64,000 nt of DNA, taken from NCBI GenBank assembly GCA_029204225.1, contig CM055109.1, positions 19,231,783-19,295,782 on the forward strand, given 5' to 3'. The first letter of the stretch is position 1. Every line of letters starts with the position of its first letter. A program made the translations under genes and the position numbers. The notes under the pieces were generated by a model. It made no database searches, had not been told where the DNA came from, and saw only the letters and a program-made list of their open reading frames with translations. Source of the DNA: Diphasiastrum complanatum (Eukaryota; Streptophyta; Lycopodiopsida; Lycopodiales; Lycopodiaceae). Below, piece after piece: positions 1 through 11,750 of this stretch.

Positions 1-39
1 GTCCTCTGATAGAATTCACCATGTGTTTCCTACAGTGAG

Positions 40-660
40 AGTGGCGAGTAAAAATAACAAGTGGTAAAAAAGATACTCAAATCGGCGAGTAATGGCCAAA
101 AATAGGCTATTGACGAGAAATGACAAGAAATAGTTGTCGGCGAGTAATGGCAAAAAATAATTTTCGACGAGTAATGACAAAAAATCAGATCTTTACTCGT
201 CCGTTTTGCCAGTTAGTAGATCAAGTATTGTACTATGCTCTGTACGAGGACGACGACTAATGATGTTGAAAAAAATGTGAAAAATCTCAGTTGGCGAATA
301 ATAGAAAAAGATGGGAATTTAAAAAAATGATGGAATATTGAAAAAAGACAAAAAAAAAAATTGAAAAATGACGAAAAAAATGGATGAAAAATGACAAAAA
401 ATAGCTTATTACTCGCCAAACATCAGAATGGTAGATCTGAGATTTATGAGCATGCTATACTGATGCCGAGTAATGATATTGAGTAAAAGTACAGAAAAAT
501 GAGTTTTGCAACTAATATTCACAGTAGGCGAGCAATAGATATTACTCGCCAAGCTAATTGAAGATGCCTCAAGGTCTGTGTGGCCTCAGGAAAGTGGCGA
601 ATAATAAAAACAACAAAAACTCAAAAAATCCACTAGGGTGAGTAATAAAGTGTGAAGAGT
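40..660. repeat. Degenerate short repeat array (GGCGAGTAAT motif)
   Basis: A motif close to GGCGAGTAATGGCAAAAAAT recurs at roughly 30-base spacing near 43, 83, 110, 144 and 167. It reappears in the opposite orientation (TTACTCGCC) near 184, 408 and 541. The units are diverged and no coding sequence is visible. It could be the decayed end of a retroelement or a degenerate minisatellite. It lies just downstream of a copia remnant in that element's orientation. Confidence 0.45.
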
Positions 661-1769
661 TTGACTGTTGGTAAGATTGCCACTCCTTTTTTGAAAGCTA
701 GAATTTTTCGAGATTTGTCAAGTATTGTGCAACCGTTTGCATCGAATTCAACCTTCTGACCTGAATTAGTGATTCTGCTAATTGAGAGCAGATTCTTGGT
801 CAGATTTGGTATGTGGAGAATGTTGGAGATCAGCTTGACTTCACCTTTCTGAAATTCGACCCTGATTGTTTCTTCACCTTGGATCGAATGTGATGAGTTG
901 TCTCCAAGTTGTACAACTCAAGAGTGGGTGAAAGATTTATAATCTTTGAACTAGTCATGATGGTGAGCCATTTGTTGTGTTGCTCCAGAGTCAAGATACC
1001 AAGAATCGATATCATGTTGTTCTCCGACTTTGGTCACAAAAGCTGCTCCATCTTCCTCTTGCTGCTAAGTTGAAAAACTAGTTGAAGCAGAATTTGCTTG
1101 TTATTGGAGCTGCTTCTTCGTCTCATTGTTAAATTACAAAGTTCTGCAGTCTTTGATTTCATGTCCAGTTCTCTTGTACTATCTGCAGAATAGTTTTTGC
1201 TTTGGTTGGAAGGATGAAGAGTTGGAATTCGACCCAGAGCCAAAATTTGACCTTGAGCCAATATTCGACCCCGACTGCATATTGCTCTTTTTTTTTTATC
1301 TGAACTTCTGATTTTTTGAATATAGAGCTTGAGGCTCCATGACCCTGAGCCTAAGGAGGATGCAATGATTTTCTCTTGTAAAAGCAAAGATTTTTGAAAG
1401 TGTTGATGTGACTTTTAACACTTTCAGCTTCAGACATTTTTAAGTTGAAGAATTTCTTCCTCAAGTATAACTTGGAAGTAACATCTCTGATATCATACAA
1501 GGTTGCTAAGATGCCCCATGCTTCCTTGAATGTCTAAGCATTTCATATGTGAATATCTGTGTATCCTTGAGATTGAGAGTAATCATGGCAAATGTCTTGC
1601 CATCTCTCATTCTCCATTTGGTGATAATGGCTGCATCGCCTTCTCGCTTGACTTCTGTGTCGTCAACAACGTCCCACAGTTCCTTGGCTAATAGCATGAC
1701 CTTCATTTTGAACTTCCAAAGATGATAGTTCCCTCCATCGAGTCTCTTTATTAGAGAAGACGGATCCAT
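640..1769 (-). pseudogene. Decayed Ty1/copia gag-protease
   Basis: Reading the minus strand, the Gag start Met (MDPSSLIKRLDGGNYHLW) is near 1769, typical of plant copia Gag proteins of the DUF4219/UBN2 type. After frameshifts and stops the reading continues into an aspartic protease with the DSGAT motif at 992-978, followed by the post-protease region ending near 640. An in-frame TAG lies at 955-953 and a TGA follows about ten residues later, so no functional polyprotein can be made. A tRNA-Met-type primer binding site lies 116 bases upstream of the Gag start. RT and RNase H are absent; the element is a 5' fragment. Confidence 0.8.
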
Positions 1770-1884
1770 TCTAGCTAAGCGAGATCGTTTGTAGTAACAA
1801 CGCTTTCGAAATATTGTTGGCTGCGTCGTTGTCTTGATAGAAACAAGACTAATAATCCACAATGAGAAGCGGATTACTTGGATG

Positions 1885-1899
1885 CCCGCTTTGATACCA
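1885..1899 (-). other. Primer binding site of the copia remnant
   Basis: On the minus strand TGGTATCAAAGCGGG follows directly after ...TCTGACA. It differs at one position from the usual plant copia primer site TGGTATCAGAGC, complementary to the 3' end of initiator tRNA-Met. The CA just before it (ending at 1900) marks the 3' end of the 5' LTR. The LTR itself would occupy 1900 to about 2009 but is short and looks truncated against the neighbouring integrase fragment. Confidence 0.7.
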
Positions 1900-2009
1900 T
1901 GTCAGAAATCAGTGGGTATGAGCGGAGGCTGGGAGTGAGCTAGATGCGTGGATTGGAAACACCGCAGTTAGCAGCAAAATAATTCAAATGATGGAATATG
2001 AGCCCTCAC

Positions 2010-2474
2010 TTAAAGCTCTATCTTCCTCTTGGCCATCCCAATTTGAGAAGGGAAATAGGCACAATAAAACTCTCTTTTGATTCCTTCTTGCTCACAAAAA
2101 TCATAAAACTTGTTGGAGATGTACTCTCCATCACCATCATATCTCAAAGCTTTGATCTTGAAAGAGTCTTGCTTTTCAACAAGAGCTTTGAATTTGAGGA
2201 AATAATCAAACACCATAGCTTTTGAAGATAGAAGATACAACCATGTAAATCTTGTGCAATCATCAATAAAGATAACAAAACAAGTGGCTACTCCCTTGCT
2301 TTTGCATGATGAGAAATGCACATCCGAGTGCACAAGCTCCAATGGATGATGAGTCTTGATAGAGGATCTTGGATATGGCCTCTTATGTGAGTTTTCAATA
2401 GCACATACTTCACAAGGCTTGAATTCCTTGGATAGTGTCTTTCGCAAGCCAATTGCTTTAACTTCTTTGACCAT
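2010..2474 (-). pseudogene. Ty1/copia integrase fragment
   Basis: This 154-codon minus-strand reading frame covers the end of the zinc-binding pre-integrase region (CEVCAIENSHKRPYP) and the first part of the rve catalytic core. The core shows HSDVHF (first Asp), a CFVIFIDDCTRFTWLY-like strand and YDGDGEYIS (second Asp). It stops at the AYFPSQIGMAKRK region that normally precedes the catalytic Glu. It lies upstream, in minus orientation, of a copia LTR end and gag, so it belongs to a different copy than the gag fragment at 640-1769. Both ends are truncated. Confidence 0.85.
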
Positions 2475-2507
2475 AGAGTAAGAAAGATGGGAGTTTCCAG
2501 TTATGTG

Positions 2508-4170
2508 TAGATTACAAGGGTCTAAACAAACTTACTGTAAAAAATAAATACTCATTGCTTAGGATGGATGATTTCATAGATCGGTTAAATGGAGCTAAAT
2601 ACTTCACAAAAATTGATCTACGTACGGAAGAATACCATCAGATCATAATACATCCGAAAGATGTATCTAAAACCAATTTTAGGACCAGGTTTGGCCACTA
2701 CGAGTTTCTAGTTTTGCCCTTTGGTTTAACCAATGCTCCGACAACTTTCCAACAAATGATGAACGATTTATTTCGTCCATATTTGGGAAAGTTTGTGGTA
2801 GCGTTTTCGGACGATATTTTAATCTACAGTAGAACACTCAAAGAGCATGCTAAGCATCTCCGTACTATCTTACGTATCTTAAGACGAGAAGCTTTATGCA
2901 AAGGAATCAATGTGCGAATTCTTTAATAAGGAACTTCTTTACCTTGGTCATAAGATCATTTCTTTTGGGATCAAGATCGACGAGAAAAAGGTGGAGACGG
3001 TAATGGAATGGCCAGTCCCTCAAACGGTTCATGAGCTAAGTCATTCTTAGGTTTCATTGTGTTTTTCCGTAGATTTGTAGAGTACTCAAAGATTGTTGCG
3101 CCTCTCAACAATATGTTGAAAGGAGTGAAAAGTCGCAAAGGTAGGCCAAGTCCTCCTATAAGGTGTAATGAGAAGTTAGATGAGAGTTTTCGAAAACTCA
3201 AGTTTCTAATGGCCTCAGCTCCAGTCTTGAGAATAGCGGATCCAAATTTGTCGTTCGTCATTAGCACTGACGCAAGTGATACGACTATTGGAGTTGTTCT
3301 CTTCCAAGAGGGCCAGCCCATGGCCTTTGAAAGTAAAAAACTAACAGATGCACAGGTTAGATATACCATGCAGGAAAAAAAGCTTTTTGCGATGATCCAT
3401 ACTTTGAAATCATGGAGACATTACCTGTATGGTAATAAGTTTGCGGTCACACGGATCACCAACCTTTAATTTCTGTAATTAGAATTATTTGAGAGATCGT
3501 AAGGCCAGATAGGCATAACTCATGCAAGGATTTGACTTTGAAGTGCGGTATATCAAAGGCACCTCTAATCAAGTGGCTGATGCACGTAGTCGAATTGGTG
3601 AAGTGAATGAACTTTTCATCACTAAAATCAGTACAAACTTTTATCTCAGGGATAAAAGTCTGTCCCTATTCCACATTTTGGACCAATTTGGAATAGGGTT
3701 CTAGCAAATACATCAAGCGAGACTAATGTTCATGGTGATCAGTCTGGGAGAAAAAATAAAAAGGGTGCTGATGACTTCTCTATCCGTAATAGACTTTTGT
3801 TCAGAAAAGGGAAGGTTTGTGTGCCTGACGTGGATGTTGTTAAAAATAAAATTCTTTATGAACGTCATAACTCACCATGCGCAGGACATCCCGGCATACA
3901 TCGTACATGAAATTTAGTATGAAGGGACTTCTATTGGCTAAAACTCAAGCCCTTTGTAGAATCTTATGTGGTCAAGTGTGACCAATGCCAGTTGAATAAA
4001 GTTGAACGCCATAAGACTGGTGGATTGTTGCATCCATTGGATATCCCGGATAAGAGATGGGACAATTTTTCCATGGATTTCGTGGGTGGGTTACTGCGGA
4101 CGAATAAACAACATGATGCAATTTGGGTTGTGATCGACTGTTTTCATGCCATCAAGTTGGTGAGCTTATT
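2508..4170 (+). pseudogene. Decayed Ty3/gypsy pol (RT, RNase H, integrase)
   Basis: Pieces of a gypsy polyprotein follow one another in shifting frames. RT starts near 2508 ([11 protein letters not shown]) and runs to about 2926, with [11 protein letters not shown] in place of the usual V-x-F-L/I-DDIL active site. RNase H lies near 3240-3460 (STDASDTTIG, FESKKLTDAQV). The RNase H end is at 3522-3640 (RYIKGTSNQVADARSR), and the integrase zinc region and first catalytic Asp are at 3880-4150 (CDQCQLNK, SMDFVGG). Frameshifts occur near 2925, 3050, 3465 and 3920. The sequence closely resembles the integrase fragment at 55-56 kb, so both belong to one family. LTRs are not seen here. Confidence 0.85.
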
Positions 4171-4408
4171 TTGTACATGGATAACAACTGACGTTCAGCG
4201 TTAACACACGTCTTTCTCACTATGGTAACTTGCGCAGTTTTGTGTGGTGGAATGGTGGCAGATACCAGCTGGATGTCTTGAAATAGGTTTTGCTTTACAG
4301 TGCTTTATAAAAACTATATGTTTTTCAGCCATGTTTTTCCTTGTTGGTTTATGAATTAAGAGTTTTAAAATGTTTGGTCTTGACTTTTCAAGAGGTTCTT
4401 TGTTCTGT

Positions 4409-4410
<2 letters not shown>
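4171..4410. other. Unrecognised spacer between gypsy remnant and CT tract
   Basis: No coding, LTR or RNA signal is recognised in this short AT-rich stretch. It could be the former 5' part of the hAT copy that follows, but no homology is visible. Confidence 0.4.

Positions 4411-4486
<76 letters not shown>
4411..4486 (+). repeat. (CT)n microsatellite
   Basis: About 76 bases of pure CT dinucleotide. Its right end runs straight into a hAT dimerization domain codon series (TGT GAG CGC AAC). No LINE 3' end precedes it, unlike the CT tracts at 31.7, 36.2 and 41.2 kb. Confidence 0.98.
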
Positions 4487-4491
<5 letters not shown>

Positions 4492-5000
4492 GCGCAACTG
4501 GAGCACTTGGTCTCCTATGCACAAAAAGAGACACAATAGGCTCAACATTTCCCAGCTGAACATGTTGGTTTATTGCACCACCAACTTGAGGCTCGTCAGG
4601 CACATGCAGAAAGATGTACACCTAGGTAGGTGAATCCCGATGAGTGCCTTATATCAATGGACATCGCAGCAGAGCATGCACACACAGGCTGCGACGGATA
4701 ACAAGATCTTTTTGGAATATGATCAGGAGCTGACACGTCATGATAAAAAGCAACGCAAGACCACTAAATCCAGGGCTAGGGCCGATGTAGAAGATGCAGG
4801 AGAAGAGGGTGGAGATGAGGTGAGGGGAAATTGGATGATGATGAGGATGAGGAGAACGAGGCCTTGGGCAATGAGATGGAGATGGACATTGGAGATGATG
4901 TGGGGTGGATTGATCTCGATGCCGATACACAAGCCATCACCTATACAGGGGGGGTACGCTTGATGGATTTGCATGTTGAACCAAAGACAACATCACAAGC
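4487..5000 (+). pseudogene. hAT transposase C-terminal fragment (dimerization domain and acidic tail)
   Basis: The codons right after the CT tract read CERNWSTWSPMHKKRHNRL and then LNMLVYCTTNLRLVRHMQKD. This is the core of the hAT C-terminal dimerization domain, whose hallmark is (A)CERNWST-x-x-x-x-H-x-K-x-RNRL. A stop and a frameshift follow, then an acidic tail (DDDEDEENEALGNEMEMD). The rest of the transposase (BED finger, DUF659, catalytic core) is missing to the left. The fragment is related to the second hAT gene at 20.9-30.1 kb, whose dimerization domain carries the same CERNWSTW signature. Confidence 0.75.
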
Positions 5001-8000
5001 AGAGGGAGCAACGACATACTCGAGGAGTTCTTATTTTCCTACTTGTCTACCAATGATAGTGATGCCTCCTAGTCATAGAGATTCATCATTTTCTATAAGT
5101 CTATTGTCCATCATACTCATGTACCCAACCATTGGCCCACTCACTGTACATATCAGAGCTTCATCGTGTATGACATAAGACATTGATCATTCTCATGAGG
5201 CACGTGTGGAATGTGGATCATTCGCCATGTTTTTGTATCATATACACTATGCACTGTACCCTGCACTATGTGATTGCTTTCAAGTTGCAGTTCTGATATG
5301 CAGCATGTTGAAGCCTAAATGCTTTGTTCAGTTAGTGAATGGAATTCAATGTAATATGCTTTGTTCAGTTGTAGTAGTAATTACGTATAGTTAGTAGTTA
5401 CTATGCTTTGCAATGTGTTTGAGATTTTTAATACGTCCCTAGATGTTTTTCCCCACCCGACACATGGTTTTTTTTTTTCAAAATGCGCGTTCCGATCTGG
5501 AACGCTGCTGAATTCTGAGACTGTTCCGGGACTCTCGTTCCGGAACACAGCATTCTGGACTGCAGTGCATCTATGGGCAGTCAAGACAATGTATAGCACC
5601 TTTCGATTCAATAAAGGTTCTTTTTTTATCTTCAAGTTCAACCAGTCTTCAACCTCACACTCCTACGTAAACTTCAGGTTGCCTGTCAATATTTATCCCT
5701 TTAGGACTTTGCCATTGCTATTTTTCGCTTATACACAGGCTCCAGTTTCTCGGGTTAGGACCTGCAAAGAGCTTTAGAAACCATGTAAAAGTTGCACGTT
5801 CATACAAGTTTGAAGAGAGCAATTAAAAAAAAGAAAGTCACAGCAATGACATTGGTAAACTTATCTCAAACTGAGCATAGACCAGAAGAATAAGAACCAA
5901 GCATCACACAATTCCTAACCATAATAGCACTTCAGACTCAAAGTGATAGTCACGAAATATTTTCATACAGATAACTACAAAACTCTTTTATGCAATGTGG
6001 CTTCAATTATATGATCATACAGTGGGTGGATGGTAAACTTCGAAGAATCTCAAGACCAAGTGTTCCGAACAACTTTTTCTAGGACATGCTTCCCGCTGAA
6101 GGAATCTGCAATTCCCATTGACTATTGGATGAATTCCATGATATGTAGAAACTTGATCATCTCGTCCACCTTTGATGTATACTTCAATATTGTAAACACA
6201 AGCATATGAGCCAGTGATTGAGCAAAGTGCAGTGTAGGGATGCACGTACGTAAGCACGTATGTAAAGAGCAATATTAAGTTCACATTGAAGCATCCAGAA
6301 TGTTCCAGCATAATGTGAGCATAAACTTCAGGTGTCCTGTACAGGCCAGTAGTGTTGCATCAGCGTAAGTGTTAATCAAAAACATACTTGGATTTCATTA
6401 GTTTCCAGTGAGGCACTAACATCAACAAAAGAGTGAGTACTTCAACAAAAGCATGCGCATAAAAGCTACTGGCCCCCCAGGTTAGAATTCTATATCTACT
6501 AAACATACTTACTTGAAAAGAATGTTCGTATACAGTGCACCAAATATTGAGACGCACAGGCTTTGCCAGATTAGCACAAAAATGCATCTACAACTGCAAA
6601 ACTGATGATGTCGATTCAATTGCATTGTATATGAAGGTTCCTGACAAAGGTGTGAATTGCCGTGTTAATATCTGCAATAAAGAGGTTATCAGTAAGGGAA
6701 TACAGCATCTAAAACAAGGTACAAATCCTCAACTGCGATAGAATCCGTTGAGATCGCAACTTCTAAAAGTCCAGAAGGGCAAAATTTTTAAATGCACTGT
6801 CATGTTTAAGAGTAACCTTCCAATAAGGAAAACGGTTATAGGGATGTGGCAGTTCAGCTGTGTGAATTCTGGATTGCCCTAGATTACACTTGTGAGACAA
6901 TGGGCCAGAATTTCTGTTAGTCATGGAACTAATTAAATGACAATGGCCAATCTTACATTTATACATCGACTTTTTGTGCTTGGCACGTCCCAAATCAACT
7001 GAACTTAAATAGTAGCATGACACTGTAGGTTGAAGACTATCAGAGCACATTCTTCTACGTTAGGTGTGTATCATCATAATTCATGAAGGGTTCACTTACC
7101 AGGATGGCTTGTCCCTTGCCTGGGCTGGGGCTCCTTGGCCAAAATACGTATGAAAAAATGGAAGCACATCATTTTGGAAGTTGTTATATTTTGCATGGAC
7201 ACATACATGTCTAATACATTTGGAGACCACATCATGTTGCTGATGAAAAATACTAGAACGGCTTTTGATGGAACTACTTGTCAAGATTGGATCACAGATA
7301 CATTTTCTCTAAGCTCCACATCAAGATTCAAAAGTGGCCACCAATAAAAGTATGGCTAACGCTTACAACATGAAGTGCAACAAGGTTGTCAGTGAATAAA
7401 TGGACGTTCAATTGAGAATGTTAAGCAACATCAAAATTTTCAGCCAAGAACCATCCTTTTCAAGGATTATGAAGACATGATAAATCTCATGAAGTCCTTA
7501 ACATGGGTCTTTAAGCACTTCCATGCACTTAGAACCAAACACGGGAAGTTGTATTTGCAGCTATAGCTCTCAAATCTAAGTAAATTTAAACTGTGAAATG
7601 CACAAGAGAATGAAAATCCTGAAAGATTGTTAAGAAACTGCTTTATTGTGTTTCTCTATTGAACCACAACATCGTCGACACACGATGACCGACAAGTCAA
7701 TGTATAAAGGAACAAAAAAGCTGTTTACATGAACATGCTGCAGCCTTGAAGATAGATGTTTAGATTATGATTATAGCTTGCATTTAAAGGTGAAACTAAA
7801 AAGAGAGCTAGTGGCAACAGCGACAACTTTCCATGGGATAAATGAACAAACCAGCATAAAAAAGCAAAGGGAAAAATAAAGCACTTGGCAAACCAGAAGG
7901 GAAATCAAGTGCAGTTTGACCTGGCTTGCTAGCTACAAGACACAACAGAAATATGTAACTAAAAGGTCTTGGTTTTATTGGATTCCACACTTTTTTAAGT

Positions 8001-8343
8001 TAAAAAGCTCAACTGTTGCTAACGGTTCCCTATTCACCAAGAAACTCTCTCCAAGAAAGCTTGTATGAAAAAAATGTTATACTTGCATCAAAATAAGTAG
8101 ACAAAATATAAGCTAACAATACATGATCTCTAACTCCAATTTATTCTCCTGTACTTGTATAAGATTCAAAGTTATAGCTGTCTGCATGTTGAACGTCACT
8201 GTATTAAATAAAACACCCAAACAGTTCCTACACTTTGCACATCTGCACAATATGAATTTCTCCTTGTCAATATCTTACAGTGAGCAATAATCGAACAATA
8301 CTCCAATGTAAAAGCCCAACATGCAAAGTATATGCGGAGTTAC
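5001..8343. other. No gene recognised (downstream of the AXR1 exon at 8344)
   Basis: Several short open frames occur on both strands, but none resembles a known protein. On the minus strand this stretch is the intron after the exon at 8524-8344 and might also hold the last AXR1 exon. I looked for the family's C-terminal block (K-Q-F-x-P, then G-T-F/Y-I-F-N-G) on the minus strand and did not find it. The base composition resembles the introns around 46-49 kb. A GTTCCGG-rich patch lies at 5490-5560. Confidence 0.4.
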
Positions 8344-8524
8344 CTTGATGGCTTCTTGTGAAGCAATACCGCCTATAACAGATGCAACACAGTGAATTTC
8401 AGCAGCACCAAAGCGACAAAACTCACTAATAAGATCCTCAGAAATGCTCGCTCCATTAACTCCAATGTCATTTAGAAGGTTGATACAGATGGCCTTCAGT
8501 CTCAATACATCTTGCTCAAGTTCC
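8344..8524 (-). CDS. AXR1: NEDD8-activating enzyme E1 regulatory subunit (AXR1/NAE1-like), C-terminal exon
   Basis: This 181-base exon encodes ELEQDVLRLKAICINLLND and then FCRFGAAEIHCVASVIGG followed by IASQEAIK. It matches the conserved C-terminal block of AXR1 (CRFGA-E-H-V-x-x-x-x-GGI-SQE-IK). The acceptor is ...TTATTACAG before GGAACT and the donor is AAG|GTAACT. The exon enters in phase 2 (CG from the exon at 47227 plus G makes an Arg codon) and leaves in phase 0. Joined to the previous exon it reads IFDRELEQDVLRLK, the same length as the corresponding Arabidopsis segment, which fixes the acceptor. A second possible acceptor (CAG before TTTGATGATC, near 8570) would add about 15 residues. 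AXR1 pairs with ECR1 to adenylate and activate RUB/NEDD8 for cullin modification. Only the last ~25 residues of the protein are missing. Confidence 0.93.
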
Positions 8525-10154
8525 CTGTAATAAGCAGGAGAGTTTACTTCCATTAAGTGATCATCAAACTGTAAAAGGACTGAGAAGCAGGTTGTAGTAT
8601 TCTGGTTTATTCCGGCTTCTTGAAGAAGTGATCAGGTTCAAGTTTACCCACCTTGCAAGTCCAGAAAATTCTTACCCTTTAAACAGAACATACATAGCAG
8701 TCTCTAACCTATTTATAAACAGTGAACAAACGGACATCAAATCATTTTGAAACAATCACAGTCATGGGGTTAGCATATACTCCAACCCTAACCAAAAAAG
8801 TACCTAGAGCTGAAAATGTTCATTTAGTATGGATCGACGGTAGTTTCTATAACCACTTACAGTCTGAGCTGTAGTGTTGCATCAAGATGCCTCAGAAATA
8901 ACAACATGGCCAAAGAGAATTCCATATAGCACAATCATTACTTCTGCAAACTCTTACTGATTTATTGAAAAACCACATACTCAAATGAACAGCTAGCAGT
9001 GTTTTGCTGGGATTTGGTTACATGATCTGTGAATGTCGATTGAAACATGAAATTCAGCAGCGTCCCTATAGTAAACATGTGCTTGAATGGTAGCTTATAA
9101 AAAATTCTGCAAGCAAGAAAAATAACTAGCATACTAGATGTGCTTGGATGGTAGCTTATCACAAATTCTGCAAGCAAGAAAAATAACTAGCATACTAGAC
9201 CGTAAAGATCAGAGTGGCATTTTACTGTTCATTCCTAAAGAAAAGTTTTAAACATAAGATCTTAAAACACCTGTAAATTATATTATGACATTTGAAAGTG
9301 ACATGCTGGCAGATTATGCATCTTTAAAGTACATAAAAAATTTCAAAAGCACGTTATGGCCCATAAAAAGTCCATAAAGAAGTCAAAATAATACATCTTG
9401 TAAAAGATCAAAAAATTTTGAGCAAAAATATAATTCAGCAAGAAAGTGAAATGCCTTGCCAATCTTTACGCTTGACAAAGGAATTTATAGTGACCTTTCC
9501 AATGGGCCAAACTTCGATGGCCATCCAATTATGGCAAGGCCTTTGAAATCCCATCCCCAGTACATAAATCTCCAACAGATTTACATCTAGCTGGTTCACA
9601 TATATGAACAATCATAATTTTAAGCCAAATAACATGCATAGGGCCATCCATATACACTTCGCTATTATCAGCCATTTGGGCCATATAATTGGGCACTAAG
9701 GTCATCAATATATATGAAGACTCATTTCTTGATTATCTAACTAATACCAGGCCTCTAGTGGTACAGAGCAGATCCTAGCCATAACCATACTTGGGGCCCT
9801 CAGGCAGTGCAAATAGGCCTTGGGGGATCCTTATCAGCAGTTTATTGATGAGATGCTTAGATATCAAACAAGTTACCTCAGGTAGCTTTGCCATGAATAT
9901 AGTCAAGGGACCACTTATAAGCTTCATGAGATCTGCCATTATTTGTTTGAACGACAACCCTTGTCAATGTTATTTGAAGGTTATAGTTTTGATGAGCCAT
10001 GCTCAAGACGTCATTCAGTGTGACAGAAAATAAAAAATTAGGTCCATATTACTATCACCAGCTTTTTGTAGAAAGTAATAGTGATCAATTTATGATTGTG
10101 CCAATCAGTCCATTCCTATCACTTGTTAAAAATATTAAAAAATATATATTAGAA
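8525..10154. other. Unrecognised intronic sequence
   Basis: AT-rich, with no recognisable gene or element apart from the short direct duplication at 9077-9199. Scattered short open frames show no family features. Confidence 0.4.
9077..9199. repeat. Direct duplication, two ~61-bp units
   Basis: Units 9077-9137 and 9138-9199 both start ATGTGCTTG-ATGGTAGC and end in ACTAGCATACTAGA. They differ at only a few positions, indicating a recent local duplication in the intron. No function is suggested. Confidence 0.85.
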
Positions 10155-10999
10155 ATGGTACCACCCTGGTACCGCGGATCCCAGGGCGGTACCGTACCGG
10201 CGGTACCACTGTTATGGTACCGGCGGTACCATAACAGCGGTACCAGGGGTCACTATGATATAGCTTTACAACACATATTATAACCAGTCACTAAGTGCTT
10301 TGCGCTATTATGAGCAAACTCAAGCATTCGAAAATACCTTTCTCAAAGTGTCTGCCTTCTGGAAACATATGCACAAGCCATATCTACCATCGGCTGGTGT
10401 GAGAGAGCTTCTCATGTCTTAGTAATGTCAAAGACAGTCACGACATGCTCTTCATGCTCCCTCAAGGTCTTACGATAGATAACAAAATCTTTTTTAACCA
10501 ACAAAAATAAGAATCACAACTTACATCAATTATGCATTCAACCATTTCCAGCAAAAAGCAGATACGAAGAGGGAATATCTATCTATCTATCTATCTATCT
10601 ATATATATATCAGACATGAGGGTCCGGGCCATTTTGCCCGCGTCTGCATCCGCGTCTGCGCCCGCGTCTGCGCCCGCGTCCGACCCCCGGACGCGGGGTC
10701 GGACGCGTCTATTTTTTTTTTTGTTTTTTTTTTTGTCTTTTTTTTGAAAAAAAAACAAAAAAAACAGATGCGTCCGGGGGTCCAGACGCAACTTTTTTTT
10801 TAAAAAAAACTATAAAAAAAAAAAAAAAAAAAATCGGACGCGTCCGGACGCGGACGCACCCGCCATCCGCTTCCTTATATATATATATATATATATCATA
10901 GTACCTCGTGGTACCGCTGGTATGGTACCGCCGGTACCATATCAGTGGTACCGCCGGTACGGTACCGCCCTGGGATCCGCGGTACCAAGGCGGTACCAT
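10155..10999. mobile_element. Foldback-like element with GGTACC palindromic arms
   Basis: The block at 10155-10262 and the block at 10897-10999 are inverted copies of one ~105-base sequence. Each contains nested palindromes (GGTACCGCCGGTACC, CCCTGGGATCCGCGGTACC). The 630 bases between hold a TATC/AT microsatellite (10576-10610) and a GC-rich stretch of CGCGTCTGCG/CGGACGCG repeats with homopolymer A and T runs (10620-10870). No transposase is seen. The right arm is also the left end of the larger homologous unit at 10897-12310. Mobility is inferred from the repeat structure and the further copies at 11115-11210 and 59327-59416. Confidence 0.6.
10576..10610. repeat. (TATC)n then (AT)n microsatellite
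   Basis: About eight TATC units followed by AT repeats, lying between the two GGTACC arms. Confidence 0.95.
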
Positions 11000-11313
11000 T
11001 TTTAATATTTTTTTATTTTTTTAAAATATTTTTTATAATTTTTTTTTGCATATTAACTGCCAAAAAAGGACAAAAAAAGTAAAAAAAGGGGGTTCTGGGT
11101 GTAAAAAAAGAGGGCACGTGGTACCGCCATTATGGTACCGCCGGTACCATAATGGTGGTACCGCAGTTATGGTGCCGCCCTGGGATCCGCGGTACCAGGG
11201 CGGCACTAGTATATAATATTTTTTATTAATTTTCTAATAAAAAGTGCTTTTTTTAATGTGAAAAAAAGGGTTTAGGGTTTAGAAAAAAGGGGGGACTGTA
11301 CAGGGGGCACTGT

Positions 11314-11568
11314 GGGGGAGCAGAGCTTGGGGCCAATGGGAGTGCAGCATGTGGGGGAGCAACAAATCGGGGCATGTACAATGTCACATGGGAACTATGG
11401 GGGAGCAGACCACGGGCCCAATCGGAGTGCAGCACGTGGGGGAGCAACAGATGGGGGCAGGTACAACAGCACATGGGCACTGTGGGGGAGCAGGCCATGG
11501 GGCCAATGGGAGTGCAGCACGTGGGGGAGCAACAAATGGAGGCAGGTACAATGGCACATGGAGGGATC
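11314..11568 (+). repeat. Three 85-bp tandem repeats
   Basis: Units start at 11314, 11399 and 11484 with GGGGGAGCAG and include GGGAGTGCAGCA-GTGGGGGAGCAA. Units two and three are closest to each other. Copy 2 of the element (59.5-59.65 kb) has only one degenerate unit, so the array expanded in this copy. Confidence 0.9.
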
Positions 11569-11750
11569 ATCAACAACTGCACATGGGGAAACAGGCTGTG
11601 GTTAAATGGGCACTCACAATGCCATCGTGAGAGGCATTTTCAGAGGCTGTCAGAGAGCCAATAAGAGGCTGTGAGAGAGGCATTGTGAGAGGCATTGAGA
11701 GAGCCAGTGAGAGGCTGTGAGAGCCAGTTTGAGAAACAGGATGTCGTGAG

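Noticed and set aside
6015-6311. Minus-strand ORF with ITGSYACVYNIEVYIKG, considered as the missing last AXR1 exon
   Set aside because: It lacks the K-Q-F-x-P and F-N-G features of the AXR1 C-terminus and has no fitting acceptor or phase.
10532-10999. Possible CRISPR-like or satellite array in the CGCGTCTGCG-rich region
   Set aside because: Units are short, irregular and flanked by homopolymers; the window is a plant nuclear genome and the structure is explained by palindromic element arms and microsatellites.
11312-11664. Overlapping Gly/Gln/His-rich ORFs on both strands
   Set aside because: All frames are open because of the 85-bp tandem repeat; no conservation in the sister element.
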